Source: Chitinophaga pinensis
Lineage (GTDB): Bacteria > Bacteroidota > Bacteroidia > UBA7662
Assembly: GCA_945874665.1 (NCBI GenBank)
Contig: CAMCHJ010000001.1
Coordinates: 248,001 to 312,000 of the forward strand
Direction: 5' to 3'
DNA length: 64,000 nucleotides
Shown here: positions 1 to 8,624 of the stretch, one piece after another
Position numbering within the stretch: position 1 is the stretch's first letter
Layout of the letters: the number at the start of each line of letters is the position of its first letter
Notes under the pieces: generated by a model
Seen by the model: the letters and a program-made list of their open reading frames with translations, nothing else
The model's database searches: none
Told to the model about the DNA's origin: nothing
Made by a program: the position numbers and the translations under genes

Positions 1-2
1 AC

Positions 3-941
3 CAGCGGTATTTATTTATCCAAACCCGAAGCCAGCTGCCCGAAGGCCTCAACGAGCTAGCCAAAGTAAACACCCTCGAGGGCATGGCGCAGTTCAGCTA
101 TCCTTTTAACCGCTACCAAAGTATTCGTTTGGCGGCTATCTACCGCAGCGACAACAGCACCTACACGGCTACCGATCTCAGTCAGCTCGAACGGCCTGGT
201 CTTTTTGAGCATGTAGCCGGCATCAAAACCGAGTTTGTGCAAGACAACACCAAAGAACTCGCGCTCAATACCCTCCGCGGTACGCGCTGGAAAGTGTATT
301 TGGAGGGCTACAAGTTTTTAGACAACAACAATGATTACATGACGGTGGTGGGGCTCGATTACCGCACCTACTTACAGCTCTATAAAAACTTCATTTGGGC
401 CAACCGCGTAGCGACCAATGTGAGCTTGGGGGCGCGCAAAACGCTCTTTATGCTTGGTGGCGTTGACAATTGGTTGTTGCCGCGCATGGACAACAGTTTG
501 GCCCCGCCTGTGAATGAAAACTTTGCTTACCGCGCTGTGGCCACCAATATGCGCGGCTTTTTACAGAATGCCCGCAACGGTGCTAACTTTTTTCTGGTTA
601 ACACAGAATTACGCTTGCCCTTTGTACAAGTGTTGTCACGCTCGCCGGTATCGTCGGAGTTTTGGAGGAACCTTGCGCTTGTTGGCTTTGCTGATGTGGG
701 CACCGCTTGGAGCGGCCCCGACCCATTTAGTGTCGACAACCCCTTCAACGTAACCTATTTTGAAGATGGCCCCGTGCGCGTAAAGGTAGTGACCAACAAA
801 AACCCCATCATTGGCGGATACGGTGTAGGTGCCAGGATGCGGGTCTTTGGATATTTCTTACGCATCGACCGGGCTTGGGGCGTGGATGATGGCCAGATTT
901 TACGTCCCGTTTGGTATTTATCGCTGAACCTCGATTTTTAA
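3..941 (+). CDS. C-terminal part of an Omp85-type outer-membrane beta-barrel protein (5' end outside window)
   Basis: The reading frame is open at the left edge of the window, so only the last 312 residues are visible; the first internal ATG at 84 is not a convincing start because the frame continues upstream without a stop. The protein shows alternating polar and hydrophobic residues, many Asn, Tyr and Gly, aromatic girdle residues, and ends in a phenylalanine (SLNLDF), the usual C-terminal signal recognised by the BAM complex. Segments such as GLDYRTYLQLYKNFIWANR and GGVDNWLLPR resemble the surface-antigen (D15/Omp85) barrel that ends BamA-like and TolB-fusion proteins of Bacteroidota. The family is inferred from these features; the missing N-terminus would decide between BamA/TamA-like and WD40-fused forms. 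It converges with the gene at 961. Confidence 0.6.
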   Translation, partial: QRYLFIQTRSQLPEGLNELAKVNTLEGMAQFSYPFNRYQSIRLAAIYRSDNSTYTATDLSQLERPGLFEHVAGIKTEFVQDNTKELALNTLRGTRWKVYLEGYKFLDNNNDYMTVVGLDYRTYLQLYKNFIWANRVATNVSLGARKTLFMLGGVDNWLLPRMDNSLAPPVNENFAYRAVATNMRGFLQNARNGANFFLVNTELRLPFVQVLSRSPVSSEFWRNLALVGFADVGTAWSGPDPFSVDNPFNVTYFEDGPVRVKVVTNKNPIIGGYGVGARMRVFGYFLRIDRAWGVDDGQILRPVWYLSLNLDF

Positions 942-960
942 CGGCTGCCTTACCGCTGCT

Positions 961-1656
961 TCAAGCTACCTGCGCAGCCGCTCGTTGGTCTGCAAAATCC
1001 TTACTGCAACCTTTTACGATGAGGTATTGCGCGGTTATGTAGGTGAGCATGACCCAAAATCCAGCCATCGGAATTGGGGCTACAAATTTGTTTATAGCCA
1101 GCAGTGCGTCAGACAGTAAAAAGCTCATAGCGCCCAGCAACACCCAAGACCCTGCTTTTTCACCCGACCGATTCAGTCTGTTTACCGCACTCAGCACCAT
1201 ACTACTGATGGCCAACACATAAAACGATACCGGAATGCTCATCGCACCTAAATGGGGATAAAGGTAAAAATACACAGCGCCTGCTAAGGCCAATACGGGC
1301 AGCGCATACCACGGCTTGCTAACCACAAGGCCTTTTTTCTGCTCCCGTGATAAAGAAAAAGCAGCTGTATACGCCAGTTGGGCTATGAGAAAAGCTGCCA
1401 GTCCTGCTATAAAAAAGCCCGGTCGATCACCACCAATCAACAGCACATCTCCCAGCCACGAACCTGCCATGGCCGCCAGCATCCAGCGTTGTTCAACCCG
1501 GCGCACAGGACCCGTTTGTTGCAAGAAAAAGGCTACCAAAATCGGCATCAGCAGCACCTTAGTAAGCGCCATACCCAGCGGTATTTCGAGCAAATGAAAG
1601 CCCAAGTGCCCTGCGGCTACTTGTAAAAAGATGCGTTCAAACGATTTTTTGGACAT
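961..1656 (-). CDS. YhhN/TMEM86 family membrane protein, probable lysoplasmalogenase
   Basis: 231 residues, almost entirely hydrophobic, with about seven to eight membrane segments. It has the two conserved acidic spots of the YhhN family: Asp70 in WLGDVLL and Asp183 in FLLSDALLAINKF. Characterised members (human TMEM86A/B and some bacterial homologues) hydrolyse the vinyl-ether bond of lysoplasmalogens at the inner membrane. The start overlaps the end of the upstream hydroxylase gene by 20 bases, so the two are very likely cotranscribed and translationally coupled. The partner belongs to the family of alkylglycerol monooxygenase, which suggests a joint role in ether-lipid turnover. Family assignment is firm; substrate is inference. 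Confidence 0.8.
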   Translation of the reverse strand: MSKKSFERIFLQVAAGHLGFHLLEIPLGMALTKVLLMPILVAFFLQQTGPVRRVEQRWMLAAMAGSWLGDVLLIGGDRPGFFIAGLAAFLIAQLAYTAAFSLSREQKKGLVVSKPWYALPVLALAGAVYFYLYPHLGAMSIPVSFYVLAISSMVLSAVNRLNRSGEKAGSWVLLGAMSFLLSDALLAINKFVAPIPMAGFWVMLTYITAQYLIVKGCSKDFADQRAAAQVA

Positions 1657-2860
1657 GGAGAGGTGCTAGTGGCAGTTTCAAGGCCCAAAGTACAAACAAA
1701 ACGGGAAGCACCAGCAGGGGCAAAAAACTCAGCGACCACAGTTGTGGGAACAAGCCTATTAAAGCTGCCGTGGTAAACAGCAGGCGCAAGCTTTCGGTGC
1801 GCACTGCGGTGGCGCGGCCTTCGAGCAGCATGCCCAGGGTGGCCGAGCTAAAGAAGATGATGCTGCCAAAAGCCACTTTTTCGGTTAGGCTGAACTGGCT
1901 CAATTGAAACAAAAAGAAGCTCGTCACCGCCAAAAGCAAGGCATACTGCACCAACACATACACATTTACCAGCATCGGCACCTCGGTATCGAATTTCTTG
2001 TAATCAGCGGCTACGATTTGAGGCTTGCGCATGCCACCTAAGCTATCAGGCAACCAGCCGGGCTTTCCAAAAAGCACCATAAACTTGTTTTTAAAGCCCG
2101 AAACGCGGTTAAAATCCGCCCAAATATTGCCCAAATGCTGCACCTGGGCGTAAACCGGGTTCCAAGAAGCCAGCGGGCTCGTAATGCCGTAGTTTGGCCG
2201 CTCTTCCTCGACCTGAAAAGTCCCAAACAGCCGGTCCCAAATAATAAGTGAGCCCGCATGGTTGCGGTCTATGTACTTAGGGTCGCGGCCATGGTGCACC
2301 CGGTGGTGCGAAGGGGTATTGAACACATACTCCAGCCAACCCAGTTTGCCCACATACTGCGTATGAATCCAAAATTGATAGAGGGTATTGTAGGCTCCAA
2401 TGATCAAAAACCAGCCTGGATCGAAGCCGACCAGGGCAATGGGCAGGTAAATGATGGCGGTAAATAGCTTTTGAAAGGCTCCTTGGCGCAGCGCTACCGA
2501 CAAATTATACTCCTCACTTTGGTGGTGCACCACATGGCCGGCCCAAAAAAGGTTCACCTCGTGACTCCAGCGGTGGGCCCAGTAGTAGGCAAAATCAACC
2601 ACCAAAAAGAGCAACAACAGCCAATACCAATCGGTGGGAATGGTAAAAAACCTAAAATGCTCGTAGGTAAGATAAAAAAGTGTGACCGTAAAAACCTTGG
2701 CAAAAACCCCGCTCACTTGTTCGGTGATGCCGCAGCTGATGTTGGTAAGTGCGTCATTGAGCCTGTAAACGCCTTTTTTAGCAAAGCGGTCGTAAAACAC
2801 CTCGATGCCAATGAGCAAAAAGTAAATAGGTATCGATAGGATGATGGGGTTCAACGACAT
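1637..2860 (-). CDS. Sterol desaturase / fatty-acid hydroxylase superfamily protein, AGMO (TMEM195)-like
   Basis: 407 residues. The hydroxylase core occupies about residues 75-225 and carries the eight-histidine di-iron signature in three boxes: H96xxxH100, H109xxHH113 and H186xxHH190, with a further His at 201. Membrane helices lie before the core (about 5-20, 55-95) and a hydrophobic multi-helix tail follows (about 295-400). This tail and the total length fit alkylglycerol monooxygenase-type proteins better than short bacterial sterol desaturases. AGMO uses tetrahydrobiopterin and oxygen to cleave O-alkyl ether lipids; whether this protein does so is inferred. It is first in a two-gene unit with the YhhN protein and is divergent from tatA. 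Confidence 0.78.
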   Translation of the reverse strand: MSLNPIILSIPIYFLLIGIEVFYDRFAKKGVYRLNDALTNISCGITEQVSGVFAKVFTVTLFYLTYEHFRFFTIPTDWYWLLLLFLVVDFAYYWAHRWSHEVNLFWAGHVVHHQSEEYNLSVALRQGAFQKLFTAIIYLPIALVGFDPGWFLIIGAYNTLYQFWIHTQYVGKLGWLEYVFNTPSHHRVHHGRDPKYIDRNHAGSLIIWDRLFGTFQVEEERPNYGITSPLASWNPVYAQVQHLGNIWADFNRVSGFKNKFMVLFGKPGWLPDSLGGMRKPQIVAADYKKFDTEVPMLVNVYVLVQYALLLAVTSFFLFQLSQFSLTEKVAFGSIIFFSSATLGMLLEGRATAVRTESLRLLFTTAALIGLFPQLWSLSFLPLLVLPVLFVLWALKLPLAPLHVQKIV

Positions 2861-2912
2861 CTGAAAATTATTAAGTCCGACTGCAGGCTTTCGCTTACAA
2901 TGCTTTTTATGC

Positions 2913-2920
2913 TAAATTTG
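2913..2920 (+). promoter_or_regulatory. -7 promoter box upstream of tatA
   Basis: The octamer TAAATTTG fits the Bacteroidota -7 consensus TAnnTTTG. It lies inside the longest possible tatA frame (from 2900), which argues that translation starts downstream at 2942. No clear TTTG -33 element is seen at the right spacing. Confidence 0.55.
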
Positions 2921-2941
2921 CAGCTTAAATCTACAAAACGA

Positions 2942-3157
2942 ATGGCAAATCTCATGCTTTTCCTCGGAAATATTGGCGGTCCCGAACTCATTTTAATCAT
3001 GTTTGTGATTGTCATCTTCTTTGGCGCCAAGCGTATTCCCGAGTTAGCTCGTGGCTTAGGCAAAGGCATCCGCGAGTTTAAAGACGCCTCTGCTGGTATC
3101 CGCAAGGAGATTGAAGATGGCGCTTCTCCAAGCAAAGAGGACGAAAAAAAGGATTAA
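2942..3157 (+). CDS. tatA: TatA/TatE-type twin-arginine translocase subunit
   Basis: 71 residues from the chosen ATG. One N-terminal membrane helix (about 10-26, ILIMFVIVIFFGAKRIPELA) is followed by the FGxKRIPELARGLGKGIREFK hinge and amphipathic helix typical of TatA, then a short charged tail rich in Lys, Glu and Asp. TatA oligomers form the passage for folded proteins in the inner membrane together with TatC. A longer frame opens at 2900, but a -7 promoter box lies inside it, so the start at 2942 is preferred. gatA follows after 6 bases, so the two are probably one transcript. Confidence 0.88.
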   Translation: MANLMLFLGNIGGPELILIMFVIVIFFGAKRIPELARGLGKGIREFKDASAGIRKEIEDGASPSKEDEKKD

Positions 3158-3163
3158 TACGCT

Positions 3164-4579
3164 TTGAAGGCCTATACCCAACTAGCCGACATACAGGCTG
3201 ATTTGCGTGCTGGGGTGCTCCGTTGTGAGGACTTGGTGCGTAATTACCTGGCGGCCATCGCGGCCCGTCCCGAAATCAATGCTTTTTTAGAAGTTTTTGA
3301 AGCGGAGGTCATTGCCCAAGCGCAAGCCCAGGATGCGGCCATCGCACGGGGTGAGTGGCACAAGCTTACGGGTTTGGTGTTGGGTATCAAAGACAATATC
3401 GCTTACAAAGGCCATGTTTTTAGTGCTTCCTCCAAGATTTTGGACGGATTTGAGTCGCTTTTTTCGGCCACTGTGGTAGAGCGCTTGCTGGCTGAAGGCG
3501 CCATGATCATTGGTCGACTCAATTGTGATGAGTTTGCCATGGGTTCATCGAACGAAAACTCGGCTTTTGGTCGGGTGCTCAATCCCATCAACACCGAATA
3601 TGTACCAGGCGGCTCTTCGGGCGGCTCGGCAGCGGCGGTGGCGGCTGGTTTTTGTCACGCCAGCTTAGGCACCGACACCGGCGGCTCCATCCGTCAACCC
3701 GCGGCCTACTGTGGTTTAGTGGGCTTTAAGCCTTCTTACGGCCGCATTTCGCGCCACGGCATCATTGCTTTTGGCTCGAGCTTCGACCAAGTAGGGCCAT
3801 TTACCAAAAGTGTAGCAGACGCCGCCCTCTTAACCGAGGTGATGGCCGGTGCCGATGCCTTTGACACCACTTGTTCAGTACAGGAAGTGGGTAGTTATTT
3901 GCCCGTTGCCAGCGATAAAAAATACAAATTTGCTGTTATCAAGGAGCTTTTAAGCGGCGAAGGACTAGACCCTGAGATGCAAGCGGCTTTTCAAAAACGG
4001 GTAGCGGCTTTAACGGCAGCGGGGCATGAGATCATAGAGGTTTCATTTCCTTATTTGCCTTATACCATTCCTGCTTATTACATTTTAGCCACAGCCGAAG
4101 CCAGTTCCAATTTATCGCGCTACAGCGGCGTGCACTACGGTTACCGCAGCGGCAACGCTACCGATTTAGAAAGCACCTACAAAAAATCGCGCACCGAAGG
4201 CTTTGGCGAAGAGGTAAAGCGCCGCATCATGATGGGCACCTTTGTTTTAAGCGAAGGCTATTACGATGCTTATTATGGTCGCGGACAAAAAGTGCGCCGG
4301 TTGCTGCGCGATAAATCTTTAGAGATTTTGAAACAAGCCGATGCCATTTTAACACCCACCACTACGGGACCGGCCTTTAAATTCGGCGAAAAATCAGACG
4401 ATCCGATTCAAATGTACCTCGAAGACATTTACACGGTATTGGCTAATTTAACCGGTTTGCCCGCTATTTCGGTGCCTTTTGCCACCCACAGCAATGGCAT
4501 GCCGCTGGGTATACAGCTCATGGGCCGCCCTTTTGCGGAGGCAGAGGTTTTTGCGTTGGCGAAGGTTTTGCAGGACTAA
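3164..4579 (+). CDS. gatA: Asp-tRNA(Asn)/Glu-tRNA(Gln) amidotransferase subunit A
   Basis: 471 residues, normal for GatA. The amidase-signature catalytic triad is intact: Lys76 in GIKDN, cis-Ser151 in PGGSSGGS, and nucleophile Ser175 in TDTGGSIRQPA. GatA hydrolyses glutamine and passes ammonia to GatB, which amidates mischarged Glu-tRNA(Gln) or Asp-tRNA(Asn). The start is a TTG six bases after tatA; no better in-frame ATG precedes the conserved N-terminus. gatB and gatC are not in the window, as is usual for Bacteroidota where the subunits are scattered. Confidence 0.93.
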   Translation: MKAYTQLADIQADLRAGVLRCEDLVRNYLAAIAARPEINAFLEVFEAEVIAQAQAQDAAIARGEWHKLTGLVLGIKDNIAYKGHVFSASSKILDGFESLFSATVVERLLAEGAMIIGRLNCDEFAMGSSNENSAFGRVLNPINTEYVPGGSSGGSAAAVAAGFCHASLGTDTGGSIRQPAAYCGLVGFKPSYGRISRHGIIAFGSSFDQVGPFTKSVADAALLTEVMAGADAFDTTCSVQEVGSYLPVASDKKYKFAVIKELLSGEGLDPEMQAAFQKRVAALTAAGHEIIEVSFPYLPYTIPAYYILATAEASSNLSRYSGVHYGYRSGNATDLESTYKKSRTEGFGEEVKRRIMMGTFVLSEGYYDAYYGRGQKVRRLLRDKSLEILKQADAILTPTTTGPAFKFGEKSDDPIQMYLEDIYTVLANLTGLPAISVPFATHSNGMPLGIQLMGRPFAEAEVFALAKVLQD

Positions 4580-4628
4580 CAAACGCGCTTTTTAACAAGC
4601 TTTAAGGCAGTACGTTAGCTTCTCCACA

Positions 4629-4659
4629 TTGGAGGTGCATAATTTTTATCGTAACTTTG
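4629..4659 (+). promoter_or_regulatory. Bacteroidota-type promoter for the TPR-comA-DUF368-aroE run
   Basis: TTGG at 4629-4632 (-33-like) and TAACTTTG at 4652-4659 (-7 box) are separated by 19 bases, the canonical spacing for the Bacteroidota housekeeping sigma factor. This is the only two-box promoter clearly seen in the window. The start codon is 82 bases downstream of the box, so this transcript has a long leader compared with others here. Confidence 0.65.
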
Positions 4660-4741
4660 CAATAAGTTGACATTCATTTTGGTAATTTGAACCCATAAGC
4701 TACTGGCTTGGTGTAATTACGGTGTCAATTTAATTAAACGG

Positions 4742-6157
4742 ATGTTCAACGACGACGATTTCCTAAATAGCTTCGACCCCGACTTGCTACTGGCAGTGGG
4801 GCGGTTTGAAGAGATGGTGAAAAATAAAGGTCATTATTTTTTTGAGTCGGACGAACTAGAAGAGATATTTGATTACTACTATCACCAGGGACACATTGAG
4901 CAGGCTGCTCAAGTGGTGGAGTTTGGCATTGTGCAAAACCCTTATTCTGCCCTGTTTTACGTAAAACGTGCGCAAATCAGCATGGCGCATGGCCGGTTTG
5001 AAGAGGCCTTAGGGCATTTAAACCAAGCCGAAATTTTTGAGCCCACCAATTATGAACTCTATTTAATTCGTGGCAGCATTTACGACCTCACGGGCAACCC
5101 CAAAGAGGCGGTAAAACATTTGAAAACGGCTGAAGGCTATGCCGAAGACCAGGTGGAAGTGGTGTACAACGCCTTGGCAGGGGTATTTATCAATTGGAAG
5201 AAATACAATTCGGCCATTTATTACCTGCAGCTCGTGCTCAATTTGATTCCCGACCATACTGAGGCGCTTTACGACATTTGTTTTTGTTACCACCAGCTCG
5301 AGGACATCGACGCAGGGGTGGTCTTTTTTAAAGACTACATTGAAAAAGAGCCTTTTTCAGATGTGGCTTGGTACAATCTTGCTACGCTCCTTAACAAATC
5401 AGAGTTGTATGAGAAGGCGCTCGAAGCCTTTGACTATGCGTTGCTCATCAACGACAAAAACAGCTTGGCTTGGTTTAACAAGGCCAACACTTATATTAAC
5501 ATGGAGCAATACGTGGAGGCGCTCGACTGCATGTACCGCGCCCACGATGCCGAGCCCGAAAACCCTGTGCTGCGTTGCGGTGTAGGCGTTTGTCATGAAA
5601 AGATGGGCCGCATTCACGAAGCCCGCTCTTGGTACACCAAGGCCCTCGAGGCTGATCCTATTTTATCGGATGCTTGGTATGGTTTGGGCATTTGCGATGA
5701 GTTAGAGGCCAAATTCGACGATAGCGTGATGCACATCCGCAAGGCGTTGGAGTTTATGCCCGATTCGGAGGAATACTGGTGCAGTTTGGGTGAGGTGTAT
5801 GCCAAAATGGGCGAGTCGAAAGCGGCCATTGAAGCTTATCAGCATGCGTTGGATATTGACGAAGGCTATTACGAGGCGCGCATCGACATGGCTGTTTCGG
5901 AATTAGCGCTGGGCAATACCCAGCAGGCGTTCTCCCTGATCGATAAAGGCATTGCGTTGCACAAAGGCGAGTCGGATTTCCACTATCGCTTGGCAGCCTT
6001 TCATTACCGATTTAATTTAATACAAGAGGCTTTGGCGCAATTTCAGCAAGGCTTAACTTTGGACTTTGAAGAACACGCTACTTTTTTTGATATTGTACCA
6101 GATGCCTTGGCGGATGTGCGATTTGTAGCACTTATTAACAATACAAATACCAAATGA
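4742..6157 (+). CDS. Tetratricopeptide-repeat protein
   Basis: 471 residues built of roughly ten to eleven successive TPR units from about residue 45 to 455, with the usual small residue/aromatic pattern, for example AWYNLATLLNKSELYEKALE and AWYGLGICDELEAKFDDSV. There is no signal peptide or membrane helix, so it is likely cytoplasmic. The N-terminus is acidic and TPR-free. It opens a tightly packed run: its stop overlaps the comA start (ATGA). TPR proteins are scaffolds, so the partner cannot be read from sequence. Confidence 0.88.
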   Translation: MFNDDDFLNSFDPDLLLAVGRFEEMVKNKGHYFFESDELEEIFDYYYHQGHIEQAAQVVEFGIVQNPYSALFYVKRAQISMAHGRFEEALGHLNQAEIFEPTNYELYLIRGSIYDLTGNPKEAVKHLKTAEGYAEDQVEVVYNALAGVFINWKKYNSAIYYLQLVLNLIPDHTEALYDICFCYHQLEDIDAGVVFFKDYIEKEPFSDVAWYNLATLLNKSELYEKALEAFDYALLINDKNSLAWFNKANTYINMEQYVEALDCMYRAHDAEPENPVLRCGVGVCHEKMGRIHEARSWYTKALEADPILSDAWYGLGICDELEAKFDDSVMHIRKALEFMPDSEEYWCSLGEVYAKMGESKAAIEAYQHALDIDEGYYEARIDMAVSELALGNTQQAFSLIDKGIALHKGESDFHYRLAAFHYRFNLIQEALAQFQQGLTLDFEEHATFFDIVPDALADVRFVALINNTNTK

Positions 6158-6915
6158 ATTATCATTTATCACAAATACCTGACCGTGCAGCTAAGCCCCG
6201 CACGGAGGGCCTGACCATGGTCATGGACAAAGGATTGAGCACCCGTGAAGCTGAAGATTTTATAACGATGGGCGGTCCTTATGCCGACATCATTAAACTT
6301 GGCTGGGCCACATCTTATGTCAGTCCTAATTTAAACGAAAAACTAGCCCTTTACCGAGCTGCCAACATTCCTTGTTATTTCGGTGGCACCCTGTTTGAGG
6401 TATTTATTGCCCGTGGTATGTTTGAGGAGTATCGCAAAGTACTGGCGCAGTTTAAAATGGAATATGTGGAGGTTTCGGACGGTTCGTTGGAGATTCCGCA
6501 CGACCAAAAGTGTGAGTACATCCGCATTTTATCGAAAGATTTCAAGGTATTGTCGGAAGTAGGCTCTAAGGATGCCGAAAAAATCATTGCGCCGTATAAG
6601 TGGATTGCGATGATGAAAGGCGAGCTCGAAGCGGGTTCCGTAAAAGTGATTGCAGAGGCGCGCGAAGCCGGAAACGTCGGCATTTTTAGGGGCACAGGTG
6701 AAATACGTTCGGGTTTAATCGATGAAATTTTGACACAGGTACCTGCTGACATGATTTTGTGGGAAGCGCCGCAGAAGGCGCAGCAAACTTGGTTTGTGAA
6801 GCTGCTGGGGGCTAATGTAAACCTCGGCAACATTGCGCCAAACGACGTTATTCCCCTCGAAACCCTGCGTTTAGGCTTGCGCAGCGATACTTTTGATCAT
6901 TTTTTAAATGCGTAA
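6154..6915 (+). CDS. comA: Phosphosulfolactate synthase family protein (ComA-like)
   Basis: 253 residues, the normal size for ComA. Family landmarks include LTMVMDKGLS near the N-terminus, IKLGWATS, YVEVSDGSLEIP and GNIAPNDVIPLETLRLGLR. ComA adds sulfite to phosphoenolpyruvate to give (R)-phosphosulfolactate, the first step of coenzyme M synthesis in methanogens. Bacteroidota do not make coenzyme M, so the product is probably sulfolactate or another sulfonate; no comB or comC homologue lies nearby. The start overlaps the TPR gene stop and the end overlaps the DUF368 gene, pointing to one operon. Confidence 0.85.
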   Translation: MNYHLSQIPDRAAKPRTEGLTMVMDKGLSTREAEDFITMGGPYADIIKLGWATSYVSPNLNEKLALYRAANIPCYFGGTLFEVFIARGMFEEYRKVLAQFKMEYVEVSDGSLEIPHDQKCEYIRILSKDFKVLSEVGSKDAEKIIAPYKWIAMMKGELEAGSVKVIAEAREAGNVGIFRGTGEIRSGLIDEILTQVPADMILWEAPQKAQQTWFVKLLGANVNLGNIAPNDVIPLETLRLGLRSDTFDHFLNA

Positions 6916-7849
6916 TATGGACAAGCTCACCGCTAAATTCGTCCTCTTTTTCAAGGGCATCGCCATGGGTGCTGCCGATGTAGTGCCGGGTGTATCAGGC
7001 GGGACCATCGCTTTTATCACCGGTATTTACGAAGAGCTCATCAACAGCATTCGCTCGGTAAACCTGACGGCCATTCAGCTTTTAATACAAGGAAAAATCA
7101 AAGCCTTGTGGGCGCACGTCAACGGGAATTTTCTGTTGGTGTTGATCGCTGGCATCGGCACAAGTATTTTGAGCTTATCAAGACTCGTGTTGTGGCTGCT
7201 CGATACCCAACCTGTTTTGTTGTGGTCGTTTTTCTTTGGACTTATTTTGGCTTCGATTTGGAGTGTGGGCAAAAGCATCAAAGCCATCAAGCCAGGCTTG
7301 GTGAGCATGTTTGTGCTGGGTGCTGTGATCGCCTTTTGGATCACCCGCGTGGCACCCGCTAATACCCCTGAAACTTGGTGGTTTATTATGCTGAGCGGCG
7401 CTGTGGCCATTTGCGCCATGATTTTACCAGGCATCAGTGGCAGCTTTATTTTGTTGTTGATGGGCAAATACAAATTTATTTTGGGTGCCATCAAGTCACT
7501 CAACATCATGGTAATCAGTTTTTTTAGCGTGGGCATGGTGGCGGGTATCTTAGCCTTTTCGCATGTGCTCAACTGGATGTTGAAGCGGTATCACGACTTG
7601 ACCATTGCATTGCTCGCGGGCTTTATGTTGGGGTCGTTGAACAAAGTGTGGCCGTGGAAAATCCCAACGCTAGTGTATACCGACAGTCACGGGAAGGTAC
7701 AGCCGCTTGTAGAACGCAATCTTTTGCCAAACACCTACGCTGAGGTAACGGGTCATGCCTCAGAACTAGGCATTGCTGTTTTATTAATGCTGGTAGGCAT
7801 GGGCAGCGTGGTGCTGCTCGATCGCATGGGCCGTAAAAGCGCCGCATGA
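6908..7849 (+). CDS. DUF368 family membrane protein, probable undecaprenyl-phosphate flippase (PopT type)
   Basis: 313 residues with about eight to nine membrane helices. The N-terminal signature FKGIAMGAADVVPGVSGGT and the inverted second copy ILPGISGSFILLLMGKY (about residues 171-187) are diagnostic of DUF368. Members of this family were shown to recycle C55 lipid carrier phosphate across the cytoplasmic membrane for envelope glycan synthesis. The start at 6908 overlaps the comA stop; a second ATG at 6917 is equally possible. It is followed by aroE with a 4-base overlap. Confidence 0.87.
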   Translation: MRNMDKLTAKFVLFFKGIAMGAADVVPGVSGGTIAFITGIYEELINSIRSVNLTAIQLLIQGKIKALWAHVNGNFLLVLIAGIGTSILSLSRLVLWLLDTQPVLLWSFFFGLILASIWSVGKSIKAIKPGLVSMFVLGAVIAFWITRVAPANTPETWWFIMLSGAVAICAMILPGISGSFILLLMGKYKFILGAIKSLNIMVISFFSVGMVAGILAFSHVLNWMLKRYHDLTIALLAGFMLGSLNKVWPWKIPTLVYTDSHGKVQPLVERNLLPNTYAEVTGHASELGIAVLLMLVGMGSVVLLDRMGRKSAA

Positions 7850-8592
7850 AACGCTTCGGCCTCATCGGGTTTCCGCTTTTGGAGAGTTTTTCACCCCCGT
7901 ATTTTAGTCACAAGTTTGAGTTACTGGGTTTGCCGTATGTGTACCGCACCCATCCCATGGAAACGGTGGATGCTTTGCGCGGTTTTATTGATAGGCAGCC
8001 TGATTTGTCGGGTTTAAACGTCACCCTCCCCCACAAACAAGCCGTTATGGCCGAGTTAGATGTGCTAGATGCTACGGCGGAGGCGGTGGGGGCGGTAAAT
8101 ACCATCGTCATTAAGCGGCAGCCGCAGCTGCACTTAACGGGTTACAATACCGATGTAATTGGGTTTGAAAGAAGTTTGCGGGCTTTTATTGGAGATGCGC
8201 GACCTGCAGCCTTGGTACTGGGCACCGGCGGAGCGGCAAAAGCAGTGGTTTTTGTGTTGAAGCAGTTGGGCATCAGGTACCAACTGGTGGGGCGACAAGC
8301 AGCAGCTGCGGTGCTGGGCTATTCCCAAGTAGATCCTGCTTTGTTGATGGGACATCCTTTGGTTATTAATACCACACCTTTGGGCATGCCACCGGCTTAT
8401 GGGGACTTAAAACCAGAGTTGCCTTATGAAGCCATTGGTGCGGGTCATTTTTTATATGATTTGGTGTACCAAGTGGAAGTTACACCTTTTTTGGCCGAAG
8501 GACTGGCTCGGGGTGCACGGGTGAAAAACGGGCTTGAGATGCTGCATTTGCAGGCCGATGCGGCTTGGGAGTTGTGGCAGCTAACTAATTAA
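7846..8592 (+). CDS. aroE: Shikimate dehydrogenase
   Basis: 248 residues, slightly short for AroE. It has the substrate-binding N-terminal part (FGLIGFPLLESFSPPYF, LNVTLPHKQ with the catalytic Lys), NTDVIGFE with the conserved Asp, and the nucleotide-binding loop LGTGGAAKAV. It reduces 3-dehydroshikimate to shikimate with NADPH in the aromatic amino-acid route. The substrate motif reads SFSPPYF in place of the common SxSPxxH/N form, a variation common in Bacteroidota. Last gene of the overlapping run; it converges with uvrB. Confidence 0.92.
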   Translation: MKRFGLIGFPLLESFSPPYFSHKFELLGLPYVYRTHPMETVDALRGFIDRQPDLSGLNVTLPHKQAVMAELDVLDATAEAVGAVNTIVIKRQPQLHLTGYNTDVIGFERSLRAFIGDARPAALVLGTGGAAKAVVFVLKQLGIRYQLVGRQAAAAVLGYSQVDPALLMGHPLVINTTPLGMPPAYGDLKPELPYEAIGAGHFLYDLVYQVEVTPFLAEGLARGARVKNGLEMLHLQADAAWELWQLTN

Positions 8593-8624
8593 AAGGCTAA
8601 GGTACACTGCGCATCCTTGGAAAG

